Of a stretch of DNA of 7,663 nt, positions 1 to 6,822 are shown in pieces. The stretch comes from an uncultured beta proteobacterium (GTDB lineage Bacteria; Pseudomonadota; Gammaproteobacteria; Burkholderiales; Rhodocyclaceae), in assembly GCA_903932755.1 (NCBI GenBank), contig CAIZHL010000319.1:1-7663 (forward strand), read 5' to 3'. Below the pieces are notes generated by a model. The model searched no databases. It was not told where the DNA came from and was given only the letters and a program-made list of their open reading frames with translations. Made by a program: the position numbers and the translations under genes. The number at the start of each line of letters is the position of its first letter. Position 1 is the first letter of the stretch.

Positions 1-766
1 GAGTTGGCTGGGGTATTTCGCGACGACCGGGGTGGCGCAAATCGACTACCTGATCGCCGATCCCTGGACCCTGCCCGACACCGAAGAAGCCCACTTCACC
101 GAGAAGATCTGGCGCCTGCCGGAAACCCGGCTGTGCTTCACGGTACCGGACGTTGAGATCGACGTCGCGCCGCTGCCCGCACTCGCTACCGGGCGGATCA
201 CCTTCGGCAGCTTCCAGAATCCGAACAAGCTGAACGACGCCGTAGTCGCGCTGTGGGCCAGGGTATTGCAGGCGGTGCCGCAAAGCCAAATGCTGCTCAA
301 GACCAAGCAACTGGACAACGCCGAGGTGCGGCAGCAACTCACGGCGCGCTTCGCGGCGCACGGCATAGACGCCGGCCGGCTGCTCCTGGAAGGCTTCTCG
401 TCGCGAGCCGGGTATCTGGCCACTTACCAGCGCGTGGATATCGTCCTTGATAGCTTCCCGTTCCCGGGCGGCACCACCACGGTGGAAAGCCTGTGGATGG
501 GGGTGCCGGTGCTGACCCTGGCCGCAAGCAGTTTCCTGCAACGCCAGGGTCTGGGGCTGCTGATGAACGCCGGCCTGCCCGGGTGGATTGCCACCGATGC
601 CGACGACTACGTCGCGCGTGCGGCGGCCCATGCCGGCGACCTGCCGCGCCTGGCGGCGCTGCGGGCGGTCCTGCGGCAACAGGTGCTGGCGTCGCCGATT
701 TTCGATGCGCCGCGCTTTGCCGGCCACTTCGAAGCCGCCCTGCGCGGCATGTGGCGCGCGTGGTGC
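1..766 (+). repeat. Intragenic repeat copy A (GT41 C-terminal lobe)
   Basis: This stretch aligns with 2185-2950 at a constant offset of 2,184 bp with no net indel. Bases 41-141 and 467-531 are identical to the other copy. Bases ~142-400 are clearly diverged. Over 398-766 there are only nine amino-acid differences in about 120 residues. Alignment is lost after the codons for WRAWC. The left edge of the window cuts this copy, so the repeat probably extends upstream. Confidence 0.95.
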
Positions 767-3700
767 GCGCGGCAGCCGGCAGCGCGTTGCCGGCAGATGC
801 CGCAAGACGAAATCGACCGGCTCGTCGCACTGTTCAATGCCGGCCGCCATGCCGAACTGGAGGCGCGTGCCGCGCAGCTGATCGACCGGGATTCCGACCT
901 GGGCCTGGCGTGGAAACTGCTCGGCGCAGCGCAACAGGTGCAGGGCAAGGATGCCCTGCCGGCCCTGCAGAAGGCGGCGGAACTTCTGCCCGGCGATGCC
1001 GAAGTGCACAATGACCTTGGCTCCGCGCTTGAAGGCAGCGGGCAGCTCGATGGTGCGACAGCATCTTTCCTTCTGGCGATCGAGTTGGCTCCGGATTTTG
1101 CAGAAGCGCATCGCAATCTCGGCAATGTATTTCTGAAAATGGGACAGCCGGCCAGCGCGGTAGCAAGCCTGCGTCGGGCACTGGAGATCCAGCCTGATTT
1201 TGCCGAGGCCTGCAACAGTCTAGGTATCGGCTTGCACGCACTAGGGAAACCGGAAGAGGCGGCCGCAAGTTATCGCCGCGCCCTGGAGATCAAGCCTGAC
1301 TTCGTCAAAGCGCACAGCAACCTCGGCATTACGCTGCAAAGCCTCGGGCAAACGGATGATGCCCTCCGCTGCTACCGCCGGGCACTCGATATCGACCCGA
1401 ACTTCGCCAACGCACACAACAACCTTGGCATTGCGCTGCAGAGCCTTGGTCAGCTTGACGAAGCAGCAGACTGCTATCGCAGAGCGCTTGAAATCAATCC
1501 CGGCTTTGACAAGGCGTACGGCAATCTGGGGGGGGTCCTGCGTGTCCTTGGACAGTTAAGCGAAGCAGAGGCGAATTGTCGCCGTGCCATCGAGCTCAAT
1601 GCCAAAAATCCGGAGGCCCACATCAACCTGGGCAACGTGATGAGGGATCTCGGGCGGCTCGACAGCGCCCTGGACAGCTACAGCCAAGCCATGCAGGCAG
1701 ACCCCGGCTACCTTGATGCCCACTACAACCTGCTATTCACCCACAACTACCTCGCCGATCAGTCGGCGCAAAATTTGCTGGCGCATGCACGGCGTTTTGG
1801 CGACATCGCCAGCCGGCGGGCAAACCCCTATGCATACTGGCCCAACAGCCCTTTGCCTGAGCGGTGTTTGCGGGTGGGCTTGGTGTCGGGCGACTTGCGC
1901 GAACACCCGGTCGGCCACTTCATCGAAGGCGTACTTTCCGAACTTGCCAGACGATTCGTGGCTCGCCTGGACATCGTCGCCTACAGCAATCATTCCCTGT
2001 CCGACCCTCTGGCGGAAAGGATCAAGGCCTGCTGCCGGATCTGGCGCCCGGTGGTGGGGATTTCGGATGAGCAACTGGCGCGGCAGATCCGCGATGACGA
2101 AATCGACATCCTGATCGACCTCTCCGGCCACACCGCACACAACCGCCTGCCGCTCTTCGCCTGGAAGGCGGCGCCGGTGCAGGTGAGCTGGCTGGGGTAT
2201 TTCGCGACGACCGGGGTGGCGGAGATCGACTACCTGATCGCCGATCCCTGGACCCTGCCCGACACCGAAGAAGCCCACTTCACCGAGAAGATCTGGCGCC
2301 TGCCGGAAACCCGGCTGTGCTTCACCGCGCCGGACCTGGATGTCGGCGTTGCGCCGCTTCCTGCGTTGAACAACGGATACGTCACTTTTGCCAGCTTCCA
2401 CAATTTGTACAAGATCAACGACGCCGTGGTCGCTCTGTGGGCGAGGGTATTGCGGGCGGTGCCGGAAAGTCGCTTGCTGCTCAAGACCAGGCAGTGGGAA
2501 AATGCCGAAATACGGCAAAGGGTTACGGAGCGTTTTGCCGACAATGGCATTGCCCCCGGCCGCCTGGAGTTTGAGGGCGCTTCTTCGCGAGCCGGGTATC
2601 TGGCTACGCATGGACGTGTGGACATCGCCCTCGATACGTTTCCCTATCCTGGCGGCACCACCACGGTGGAAAGCCTGTGGATGGGGGTGCCGGTGCTGAC
2701 CCTGGCCGCAAGCAGCTTCCTGCAACGCCAGGGTCTGGGCCTGCTGATGAACGCCGGCCTGCCGGAGTGGATCGCGAGCGATGCCGACGACTACGTGGCG
2801 CGTGCGGCGGCCCATGCCGGCGACCTGGCGCGCCTGGCGGCGCTGCGTGCGGGCCTGCGGCAACAGGTGCTGGCTTCGCCGATCTTCGATGCCCCGCGCT
2901 TTGCCGGCCACTTCGAAGCCGCCCTGCGCGGCATGTGGCGGGCGTGGTGCGGCGAGCGGAACGATACAAAGAAACAACAAAACGAGGCGCAACACATGAG
3001 AACTTTTCTGCACGTCGGCTGTGGCCCCAAGTACAAGGACCGTACCACTCGCGGATTCAATACCCCCGAATGGAGAGAGTTGCGCCTCGACATCGACCCG
3101 AATGCCAAACCGGACATTGTCGGCACCATGCTCGACATGTCGGCGGTGGCCGACGCATCGGTCGATGCGCTGTTTTCCAGCCACAACATCGAGCATCTTT
3201 ATGCGCACGAGGTCCTGCTGGCGCTGGCCGAGTTCCGGCGCGTGCTGAAGCCCGACGGTTTCGTGGTGATCACCTGTCCGGACCTGCAATCGGTCTGCCA
3301 ACTGATCGCCGAGGACAAGCTGCTGGAACCCGCCTACAACTCGCCGGCCGGTCCGATCTCCCCGCTCGACATCCTTTACGGCTTGCGCTCATCGCTGGAG
3401 CGGGGCAACCATTACATGGCGCACCGCTGCGGGTTCACCGAAAAGGTTCTGGTCGGCACCCTGCAGGATGGGGGATTCGGCAGCGTCATCAGCGGCAGGC
3501 GGCCCCATCCCTACTACGACCTGTGGGCTGTTGCCAGCAAGAACGTGCTGGCCGAAGACCTGCTTGACGATCTGGCGGAGGCTCATTTCCCCGAGGATGA
3601 TGAAAGCGAACCCGCCGCCCTGCCCCAGGCGGACGAGTCGCCCTCCGGGCAGATACTCAACTTTTCATCGCACACTTACTGGGGTGTCAGTGATCCCAAG

Positions 3701-4393
3701 CGTTTTGCGGCAGTGATGGAAGAGGCAGCAAGCCTGGCTGAGCCAGGATTCTTTCTCGGCGACAACCTGTTTACCTGGTCTCGCAACAACTCGATGCTGG
3801 AGGACCCGGCTTTCCGCAAGGCATGGCAGAGCAATATCCAGAATGACGCTGACGAAGCGGTCGTGTGGCGACGTTACATCCTTGCCTGCGCCGCCCTCCA
3901 TTGCCTGCATTTGCCGGGGGACTTTGTCGAGTGCGGCGTTTATTCCGGCACCGGCATCAAGACCGTAACCGACTATCTGGGCGGCACGGCATTTCCGAAA
4001 ACATTCTGGGGCTACGATACCTATGATTACCATCCGGTCCCCGGGCACGAGTTTCCCGGCCAGCAGGAAGGGTTTTTCGAAATCGTCCGCCAGCGATTCG
4101 CCGCCTACCCCCAGGTAAGGCTGATCAAGGGCCTGCTGCCGGATTCTTTTGCCGGCGGCATTCCGCAAGCCGTCGCCTACCTGCATATCGACCTGAACAA
4201 CGCGGCCGGCGAACTGGCTGCGCTGGAGTGTCTGTTTGACCGCGTGGTGCCCGGCGGCATCATCATCCTCGATGACTACGAGTGGTCCGGCGTCTTTCGG
4301 CAACAGAAGCTGGAAGAGGACCCCTGGTTTGCCGCGCGCGATTACCGCGTCATTCCGCTGCCGACGGGTCAGGGTTTGCTGGTCAAGCGCTAG
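2..4393 (+). CDS. Giant TPR / GT41 (OGT-SPINDLY) glycosyltransferase fused to two SAM methyltransferase domains, 5'-partial
   Basis: The frame is open to the left edge (SWLGYFATTGVA matches the internal copy), so the true start lies outside the window. In-window length is 1463 residues, numbered from nt 2. Residues 1-255 are a GT41 C-lobe (Lys76 in a FQNPNK motif; GGTTTVESLW from 156). Residues 301-570 are about eight TPRs. Residues ~630-983 are a full GT41 catalytic region: conserved His635 in REHPVGHF, C-lobe from 729, Lys804 in FHNLYKIN (equivalent to human OGT Lys842), second GGTTTVESLW from 884. Residues 999-~1178 are a class I methyltransferase (LHVGCGPK motif I; FRRVLKPDG). An acidic linker follows, then residues ~1216-1463 resemble TylF/macrocin O-methyltransferases (GDFVECGVYSGTG from 1306; Asp1397 in LHIDL; IILDDYEW near 1424). 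Families of this kind transfer sugars to Ser/Thr and O-methylate sugars; it is probably cytoplasmic, as no signal peptide or membrane segment is visible in the part seen. Substrates are unknown. Domain calls are strong; the combined function is inferred. Confidence 0.9.
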   Translation, partial: SWLGYFATTGVAQIDYLIADPWTLPDTEEAHFTEKIWRLPETRLCFTVPDVEIDVAPLPALATGRITFGSFQNPNKLNDAVVALWARVLQAVPQSQMLLKTKQLDNAEVRQQLTARFAAHGIDAGRLLLEGFSSRAGYLATYQRVDIVLDSFPFPGGTTTVESLWMGVPVLTLAASSFLQRQGLGLLMNAGLPGWIATDADDYVARAAAHAGDLPRLAALRAVLRQQVLASPIFDAPRFAGHFEAALRGMWRAWCARQPAARCRQMPQDEIDRLVALFNAGRHAELEARAAQLIDRDSDLGLAWKLLGAAQQVQGKDALPALQKAAELLPGDAEVHNDLGSALEGSGQLDGATASFLLAIELAPDFAEAHRNLGNVFLKMGQPASAVASLRRALEIQPDFAEACNSLGIGLHALGKPEEAAASYRRALEIKPDFVKAHSNLGITLQSLGQTDDALRCYRRALDIDPNFANAHNNLGIALQSLGQLDEAADCYRRALEINPGFDKAYGNLGGVLRVLGQLSEAEANCRRAIELNAKNPEAHINLGNVMRDLGRLDSALDSYSQAMQADPGYLDAHYNLLFTHNYLADQSAQNLLAHARRFGDIASRRANPYAYWPNSPLPERCLRVGLVSGDLREHPVGHFIEGVLSELARRFVARLDIVAYSNHSLSDPLAERIKACCRIWRPVVGISDEQLARQIRDDEIDILIDLSGHTAHNRLPLFAWKAAPVQVSWLGYFATTGVAEIDYLIADPWTLPDTEEAHFTEKIWRLPETRLCFTAPDLDVGVAPLPALNNGYVTFASFHNLYKINDAVVALWARVLRAVPESRLLLKTRQWENAEIRQRVTERFADNGIAPGRLEFEGASSRAGYLATHGRVDIALDTFPYPGGTTTVESLWMGVPVLTLAASSFLQRQGLGLLMNAGLPEWIASDADDYVARAAAHAGDLARLAALRAGLRQQVLASPIFDAPRFAGHFEAALRGMWRAWCGERNDTKKQQNEAQHMRTFLHVGCGPKYKDRTTRGFNTPEWRELRLDIDPNAKPDIVGTMLDMSAVADASVDALFSSHNIEHLYAHEVLLALAEFRRVLKPDGFVVITCPDLQSVCQLIAEDKLLEPAYNSPAGPISPLDILYGLRSSLERGNHYMAHRCGFTEKVLVGTLQDGGFGSVISGRRPHPYYDLWAVASKNVLAEDLLDDLAEAHFPEDDESEPAALPQADESPSGQILNFSSHTYWGVSDPKRFAAVMEEAASLAEPGFFLGDNLFTWSRNNSMLEDPAFRKAWQSNIQNDADEAVVWRRYILACAALHCLHLPGDFVECGVYSGTGIKTVTDYLGGTAFPKTFWGYDTYDYHPVPGHEFPGQQEGFFEIVRQRFAAYPQVRLIKGLLPDSFAGGIPQAVAYLHIDLNNAAGELAALECLFDRVVPGGIIILDDYEWSGVFRQQKLEEDPWFAARDYRVIPLPTGQGLLVKR
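902..1711 (+). repeat. TPR-encoding array (102-bp periodicity)
   Basis: Seven consecutive 34-codon units start at 998, 1100, 1202, 1304, 1406, 1508 and 1610, each with the pattern A-x-A-H-x-N-L-G near its start and a Pro near position 32. A slightly shorter unit (902-997) precedes them and a degenerate start of another follows at 1712 (LDAHYNLL). The periodicity is protein-driven: nucleotide identity between units is moderate, highest between the units at 1304 and 1406. The superhelix would present protein substrates to the following GT41 catalytic region, as in OGT. Confidence 0.92.
1528..1535 (+). repeat. G8 homopolymer tract inside the TPR coding region
   Basis: Eight consecutive G residues encode the end of Leu, Gly, Gly and the start of Val within the TPR unit starting at 1508. 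Loss of one G would put translation onto a TAA at 1557-1559. Gain of one G would reach a TGA at 1714-1716. Both remove the second GT41 region and both methyltransferases. The tract is seen directly; its variability is not. Confidence 0.6.
2185..2950 (+). repeat. Intragenic repeat copy B (GT41 C-terminal lobe)
   Basis: This is the second copy of the C-lobe module, in the same reading frame as copy A and 728 codons downstream. Here the N-lobe and TPRs that belong to it are visible immediately upstream. After WRAWC the sequence changes abruptly to an A-rich linker leading into the methyltransferase part, whereas copy A runs on into the TPR array. Confidence 0.95.
2984..2998 (+). promoter_or_regulatory. 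Possible internal ribosome binding site and ATG at the GT41/methyltransferase junction
   Basis: GAGG at 2984-2987 lies 8 nt before an in-frame ATG at 2996. The preceding bases (2961-2983) are A-rich, unlike the flanking GC-rich coding DNA, and encode the low-complexity linker NDTKKQQNEAQH. Initiation here would give a free 465-residue protein with both methyltransferase domains. It may be a working internal start or the remains of a former intergenic region. Confidence 0.4.
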
Positions 4394-4441
4394 TCGCAGG
4401 TTTTCTCGAATGGCATCCGCCCGGAGTCGTATCCACACCCC

Positions 4442-6484
4442 ATGAAGCGTCGATTTTCAAGCACCACGGATGAGGCACAGATCGCCGACCTGATGGCGCG
4501 CGGCGAGTTCGGCCAACTGGCGCCCGTCGCCATGCGCCTGTTGGGCCGCACGCCCGATCATCCGCTCGGCCTCAAGGCCCTGGCTGTGGCCCACATCACC
4601 GCCGGGCGGCATGACGCGGCGCTGCCGCTGCTGCAACGCGGCGTCAAGCTTTATCCGGGCGATGCCGAAATGCACAGCAATCGCGCTATTGCCCTTGCCG
4701 CGAGCGGACGGTCCGGCGAGGCCCTGGCGAGCATAGACGCGGCGCTGGCGCTGGCGCCGCAGCGGGCGGAATTCCATGCCAATCGGGCCGAGGCCCTGCT
4801 GCGCTTCGGCGCCCTCGATGCCGCCATCGAAAGTTGTCGCACTGCGCTGCTGCTGGCGCCGCAACTGGCGAACGCGCACAACACGCTGGGTGCGGCATTG
4901 CACCGCAAGCGCCGCTTTGCCGAGGCTCTGGAAGCCTTTCAGAGGGCGGCACAGCTCAACCCGGAATCCTTCGATGCCTTCGTCAATTTCGTCGTCACCC
5001 TGGGCGACCTCGGCCGCTTTGACGAGGCGGCAAACTGCGCGCGCAAGGTTCTCGACGAGGCCGGCCTCAACCAGGGCGAGGCCGATGCCCTGCTGCCGCA
5101 CCTGTGTGCGGCGGAGCGGGGATGTTGCGACTGGCGCCGTGCCGACCTGCCGGCAAGCTTGCGCGAGCTGATGCGGCGACGGCTCGACCAGGGCCCGGAG
5201 CCTTTCTTCATGACCCACATCGAAGACATCGACCGGGCAACGCTGCGGCAAGGTGCCGAATGCTACGGGCAGGCCTACCTCAAGGGCGCGCGCGGCGAAC
5301 GCCTTGACGGCGGCGAGTCCGCCTCGTCCGCGGCCGCATCGGCCGATGATCCGCTGCGGCCCCTGCGCATCGGCTTTCTCTCGGCCGATTTTCGCGCGCA
5401 TCCGGTCAGCGAACTGGCGGTGGGAATCTTCGAGGTTTTCGATCGCAAGGAGTTCACGGTCCATGCCTACGGCTACGGCCCGCAAGGCGCTAGCCCCCTG
5501 CGCCGGCGCCTGGGCGCCGCCTTCGACGTGTTCCGCGACATCGATGCCCTGTCGTTTGCCGATGCGGCCGAGCTGATGCGGCGCGACCGCATCGACATCC
5601 TGGTGGACATGAACGGCTGGACCAAGTTTTCGCGCTCTGGAATCCTGGCTCATGCGCCGGCTCCCGTGTCCGCAACCTGGCTTGGATTTCCCGGAACGCT
5701 GGGTGTTCCGGGCCTGGCCGACTACCTGATCTCGGACACGGTGGTCACGCCGCCCGACCATGCGGACGGCTATGTCGAGCATCTGGCCCTGATGCCGCAA
5801 AGCTACCAGCCCAGCAGCCGCGTCGCGCAGCCGCAGCCCCTGCCGAAGCGAGGCGAGGCCGGCCTGCCCGACGACGCTTTTGTTTTCTGTTCCTTCAACC
5901 AGAGCGTCAAGATCACGCCGCCCGCATTCGGTGTTTGGTGCGAACTGCTGCGGCGCAATCCGGCGGCGGTGCTCTGGCTGGGCTTCCAGTCGGAGGTGGC
6001 GCAGGCCAATCTGCGCCGGGAAGCACAGGCGCAGGGGATAGCCGCCGACCGCATCGTGTTCGCGCCATGGCGCGAACTGGCCGACCATCTCGCCCGCCTG
6101 CCGCTCGCCGATCTGGCGCTGGACACCTTCCCCTATGGCTCGCATACGACGGGCAGCGACATGCTCTGGGCCGGTGTGCCCATGGTGGCCCGCCTCGGCA
6201 ATACCTTCGCCGGCCGCGTTTCGGCCAGTGTCCTCCATGCCGCCGGGCTGCCGGAACTGATCGCCGGCTCGGACGAGGACTATCTTGCCCTCGCCGATGC
6301 CCTGGCGAAGGACCCCGGGCGCTGCCGGGCCTTGCGGGACCGGCTCGGCGCTGCCCGTGCCAGCGCGCCGCTGTTCGACACCGGGCGCTTCGGTCGCGAC
6401 ATGGGCCGGCTGTTCCGGGCAATGTGGCGGAACCACGTTTCCGGCCGGCATGCACCGATCCAATTGCACCCGGGTGACGATTAA
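4442..6484 (+). CDS. TPR-containing GT41 (OGT-like) protein O-glycosyltransferase
   Basis: 680 residues. An N-terminal helical stretch is followed by five 34-residue TPRs (about 41-210), a bridging segment, and a GT41 catalytic region from about residue 310 to 665. Visible landmarks are LRIGFLSADFRAHPVSEL with the conserved His320, ILVDMNGWTKFSR, WLGFPGTLG, FNQSVKI with Lys490 (equivalent to human OGT Lys842), and HTTGSDMLWAGVPMV from His568, which matches the OGT UDP-binding HTTG-x-D motif. It therefore probably transfers a sugar, perhaps GlcNAc from UDP-GlcNAc, to Ser/Thr of a protein substrate in the cytoplasm. It starts 48 bp after the previous gene's stop and is likely co-transcribed. 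The chosen ATG lacks a convincing Shine-Dalgarno (GGAG at 4423-4426 is 15 nt away), so the start is provisional and coupling to the upstream gene is possible. Substrate unknown. Confidence 0.9.
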   Translation: MKRRFSSTTDEAQIADLMARGEFGQLAPVAMRLLGRTPDHPLGLKALAVAHITAGRHDAALPLLQRGVKLYPGDAEMHSNRAIALAASGRSGEALASIDAALALAPQRAEFHANRAEALLRFGALDAAIESCRTALLLAPQLANAHNTLGAALHRKRRFAEALEAFQRAAQLNPESFDAFVNFVVTLGDLGRFDEAANCARKVLDEAGLNQGEADALLPHLCAAERGCCDWRRADLPASLRELMRRRLDQGPEPFFMTHIEDIDRATLRQGAECYGQAYLKGARGERLDGGESASSAAASADDPLRPLRIGFLSADFRAHPVSELAVGIFEVFDRKEFTVHAYGYGPQGASPLRRRLGAAFDVFRDIDALSFADAAELMRRDRIDILVDMNGWTKFSRSGILAHAPAPVSATWLGFPGTLGVPGLADYLISDTVVTPPDHADGYVEHLALMPQSYQPSSRVAQPQPLPKRGEAGLPDDAFVFCSFNQSVKITPPAFGVWCELLRRNPAAVLWLGFQSEVAQANLRREAQAQGIAADRIVFAPWRELADHLARLPLADLALDTFPYGSHTTGSDMLWAGVPMVARLGNTFAGRVSASVLHAAGLPELIAGSDEDYLALADALAKDPGRCRALRDRLGAARASAPLFDTGRFGRDMGRLFRAMWRNHVSGRHAPIQLHPGDD

Positions 6485-6488
6485 CGGA

Positions 6489-6516
6489 GCCGATGTGACG
6501 TTTTACGTCGCTCGGC
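6489..6516 (+). terminator. Hairpin just after the OGT-like gene, possible transcript end
   Basis: An inverted repeat starts 4 nt after the TAA. The arms GCCGATGTGACG and CGTCGCTCGGC pair over 11 positions with one G-U pair and one bulged T, around a TTTTA loop. No U-tract follows, so it is not a standard intrinsic terminator. It may protect the 3' end or assist Rho-dependent termination. Confidence 0.4.
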
Positions 6517-6518
6517 CC

Positions 6519-6539
6519 GGGCACCCTGCCGCAGGGCCC
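6519..6539 (+). terminator. Second GC-rich hairpin
   Basis: CCCTG-CCG-CAGGG forms a five-pair stem with a three-base loop, extended by GGG at 6519-6521 pairing with CCC at 6537-6539. It directly follows the first hairpin and precedes the pilin promoter. No T-run follows. It could separate the glycosyltransferase and pilin transcripts. Confidence 0.35.
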
Positions 6540-6560
6540 CAGTGGGATGGGAGAGGTGTC

Positions 6561-6576
6561 AGGCACAAAAATTGCT
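6561..6576 (+). promoter_or_regulatory. Sigma-54 (RpoN) -24/-12 promoter of the pilin unit
   Basis: AGGCACAAAAATTGCT matches the RpoN consensus TGGCAC-N5-TTGCW apart from the first base. The invariant GG (6562-6563) and GC (6574-6575) are separated by exactly 10 nt. The predicted transcript start is about 6587, leaving roughly 37 nt of leader before the pilin ATG. Type IV pilin genes are commonly RpoN-dependent with the activator PilR, which fits. A direct repeat AGGTGTC occurs at 6554-6560 and 6594-6600, on either side of the promoter; its role is unknown. Confidence 0.75.
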
Positions 6577-6593
6577 CGAACTCTCTCAGCGAC

Positions 6594-6606
6594 AGGTGTC
6601 GCACCT
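6594..6606 (+). other. Small inverted repeat in the predicted pilin leader
   Basis: AGGTG-TCG-CACCT can fold into a five-pair hairpin lying between the predicted start of transcription (about 6587) and the Shine-Dalgarno at 6612-6616. It could stabilise the message or be a binding site, but it is short and may be chance. Confidence 0.25.
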
Positions 6607-6623
6607 TCGATAGGAGAATTTGA

Positions 6624-6809
6624 ATGAAGAAAAATCTGCAAAAGGGTTTTACCCTGATCGAGCTGATGATCGTGGTCGCGATCATCGGCATCCTTGCCGC
6701 GATTGCGATTCCGCAGTTCACGGAATACACCAAGAAGGCAGAGAACAAGGCGGCCATGTCCGACGCCCGCAATCTGCTGACTTCGTCTATCGCCAATTCG
6801 CAGAGCTAA
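6624..6809 (+). CDS. pilA: Short type IV prepilin (PilA-N-type major pilin subunit)
   Basis: 61 residues. A class III (prepilin) leader MKKNLQKG ends in Gly for PilD cleavage before Phe+1. The hydrophobic helix starts [20 protein letters not shown], with the diagnostic Glu+5, and has Pro22. The mature protein is only 53 residues and ends in an amphipathic helix with a Ser/Thr-rich tail (TSSIANSQS); the beta-sheet globular domain and disulfide loop of ordinary pilins (about 140-160 residues) are absent. It would insert in the inner membrane and assemble into a pilus. The Shine-Dalgarno AGGAG (6612-6616) lies 7 nt upstream, fixing the start, and a sigma-54 promoter precedes it. The closest known pattern is the short PilA of Geobacter and of Azoarcus. 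Mature aromatic residues are only Phe1, Phe24 and Tyr27. Confidence 0.93.
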   Translation: MKKNLQKGFTLIELMIVVAIIGILAAIAIPQFTEYTKKAENKAAMSDARNLLTSSIANSQS

Positions 6810-6822
6810 GGAGCCACTGACC

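Noticed and set aside
32..40. GTG at 32 as the start of the giant gene
   Set aside because: The frame is open from nt 2 and the upstream codons (SWLGYFATTG) match the internal repeat copy exactly, so this is the middle of a protein. The real start is outside the window.
998..1711. Regular 102-bp periodicity as a CRISPR or satellite array
   Set aside because: The period equals 34 codons and the units are classic TPRs with diverged nucleotide sequence.
1733..3301. Long antisense open frame (522 codons) on the minus strand
   Set aside because: It lies opposite clear TPR/GT41/methyltransferase coding sequence, has no recognisable domains, and is the usual mirror frame of GC-rich genes.
4457..6469. 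Antisense open frame of 670 codons opposite the second GT41 gene
   Set aside because: It mirrors the sense gene over almost its full length, with no domain or plausible start signal. High GC explains the lack of stops.
6624..6809. Conductive e-pilin call
   Set aside because: The length fits, but three aromatic residues in 53 and loss of those beyond position 27 make it a weak candidate.
6620..6820. Alternative plus-strand frame overlapping the pilin
   Set aside because: The 6624 frame has a complete prepilin signature and correctly spaced Shine-Dalgarno; the other frame is a shadow.
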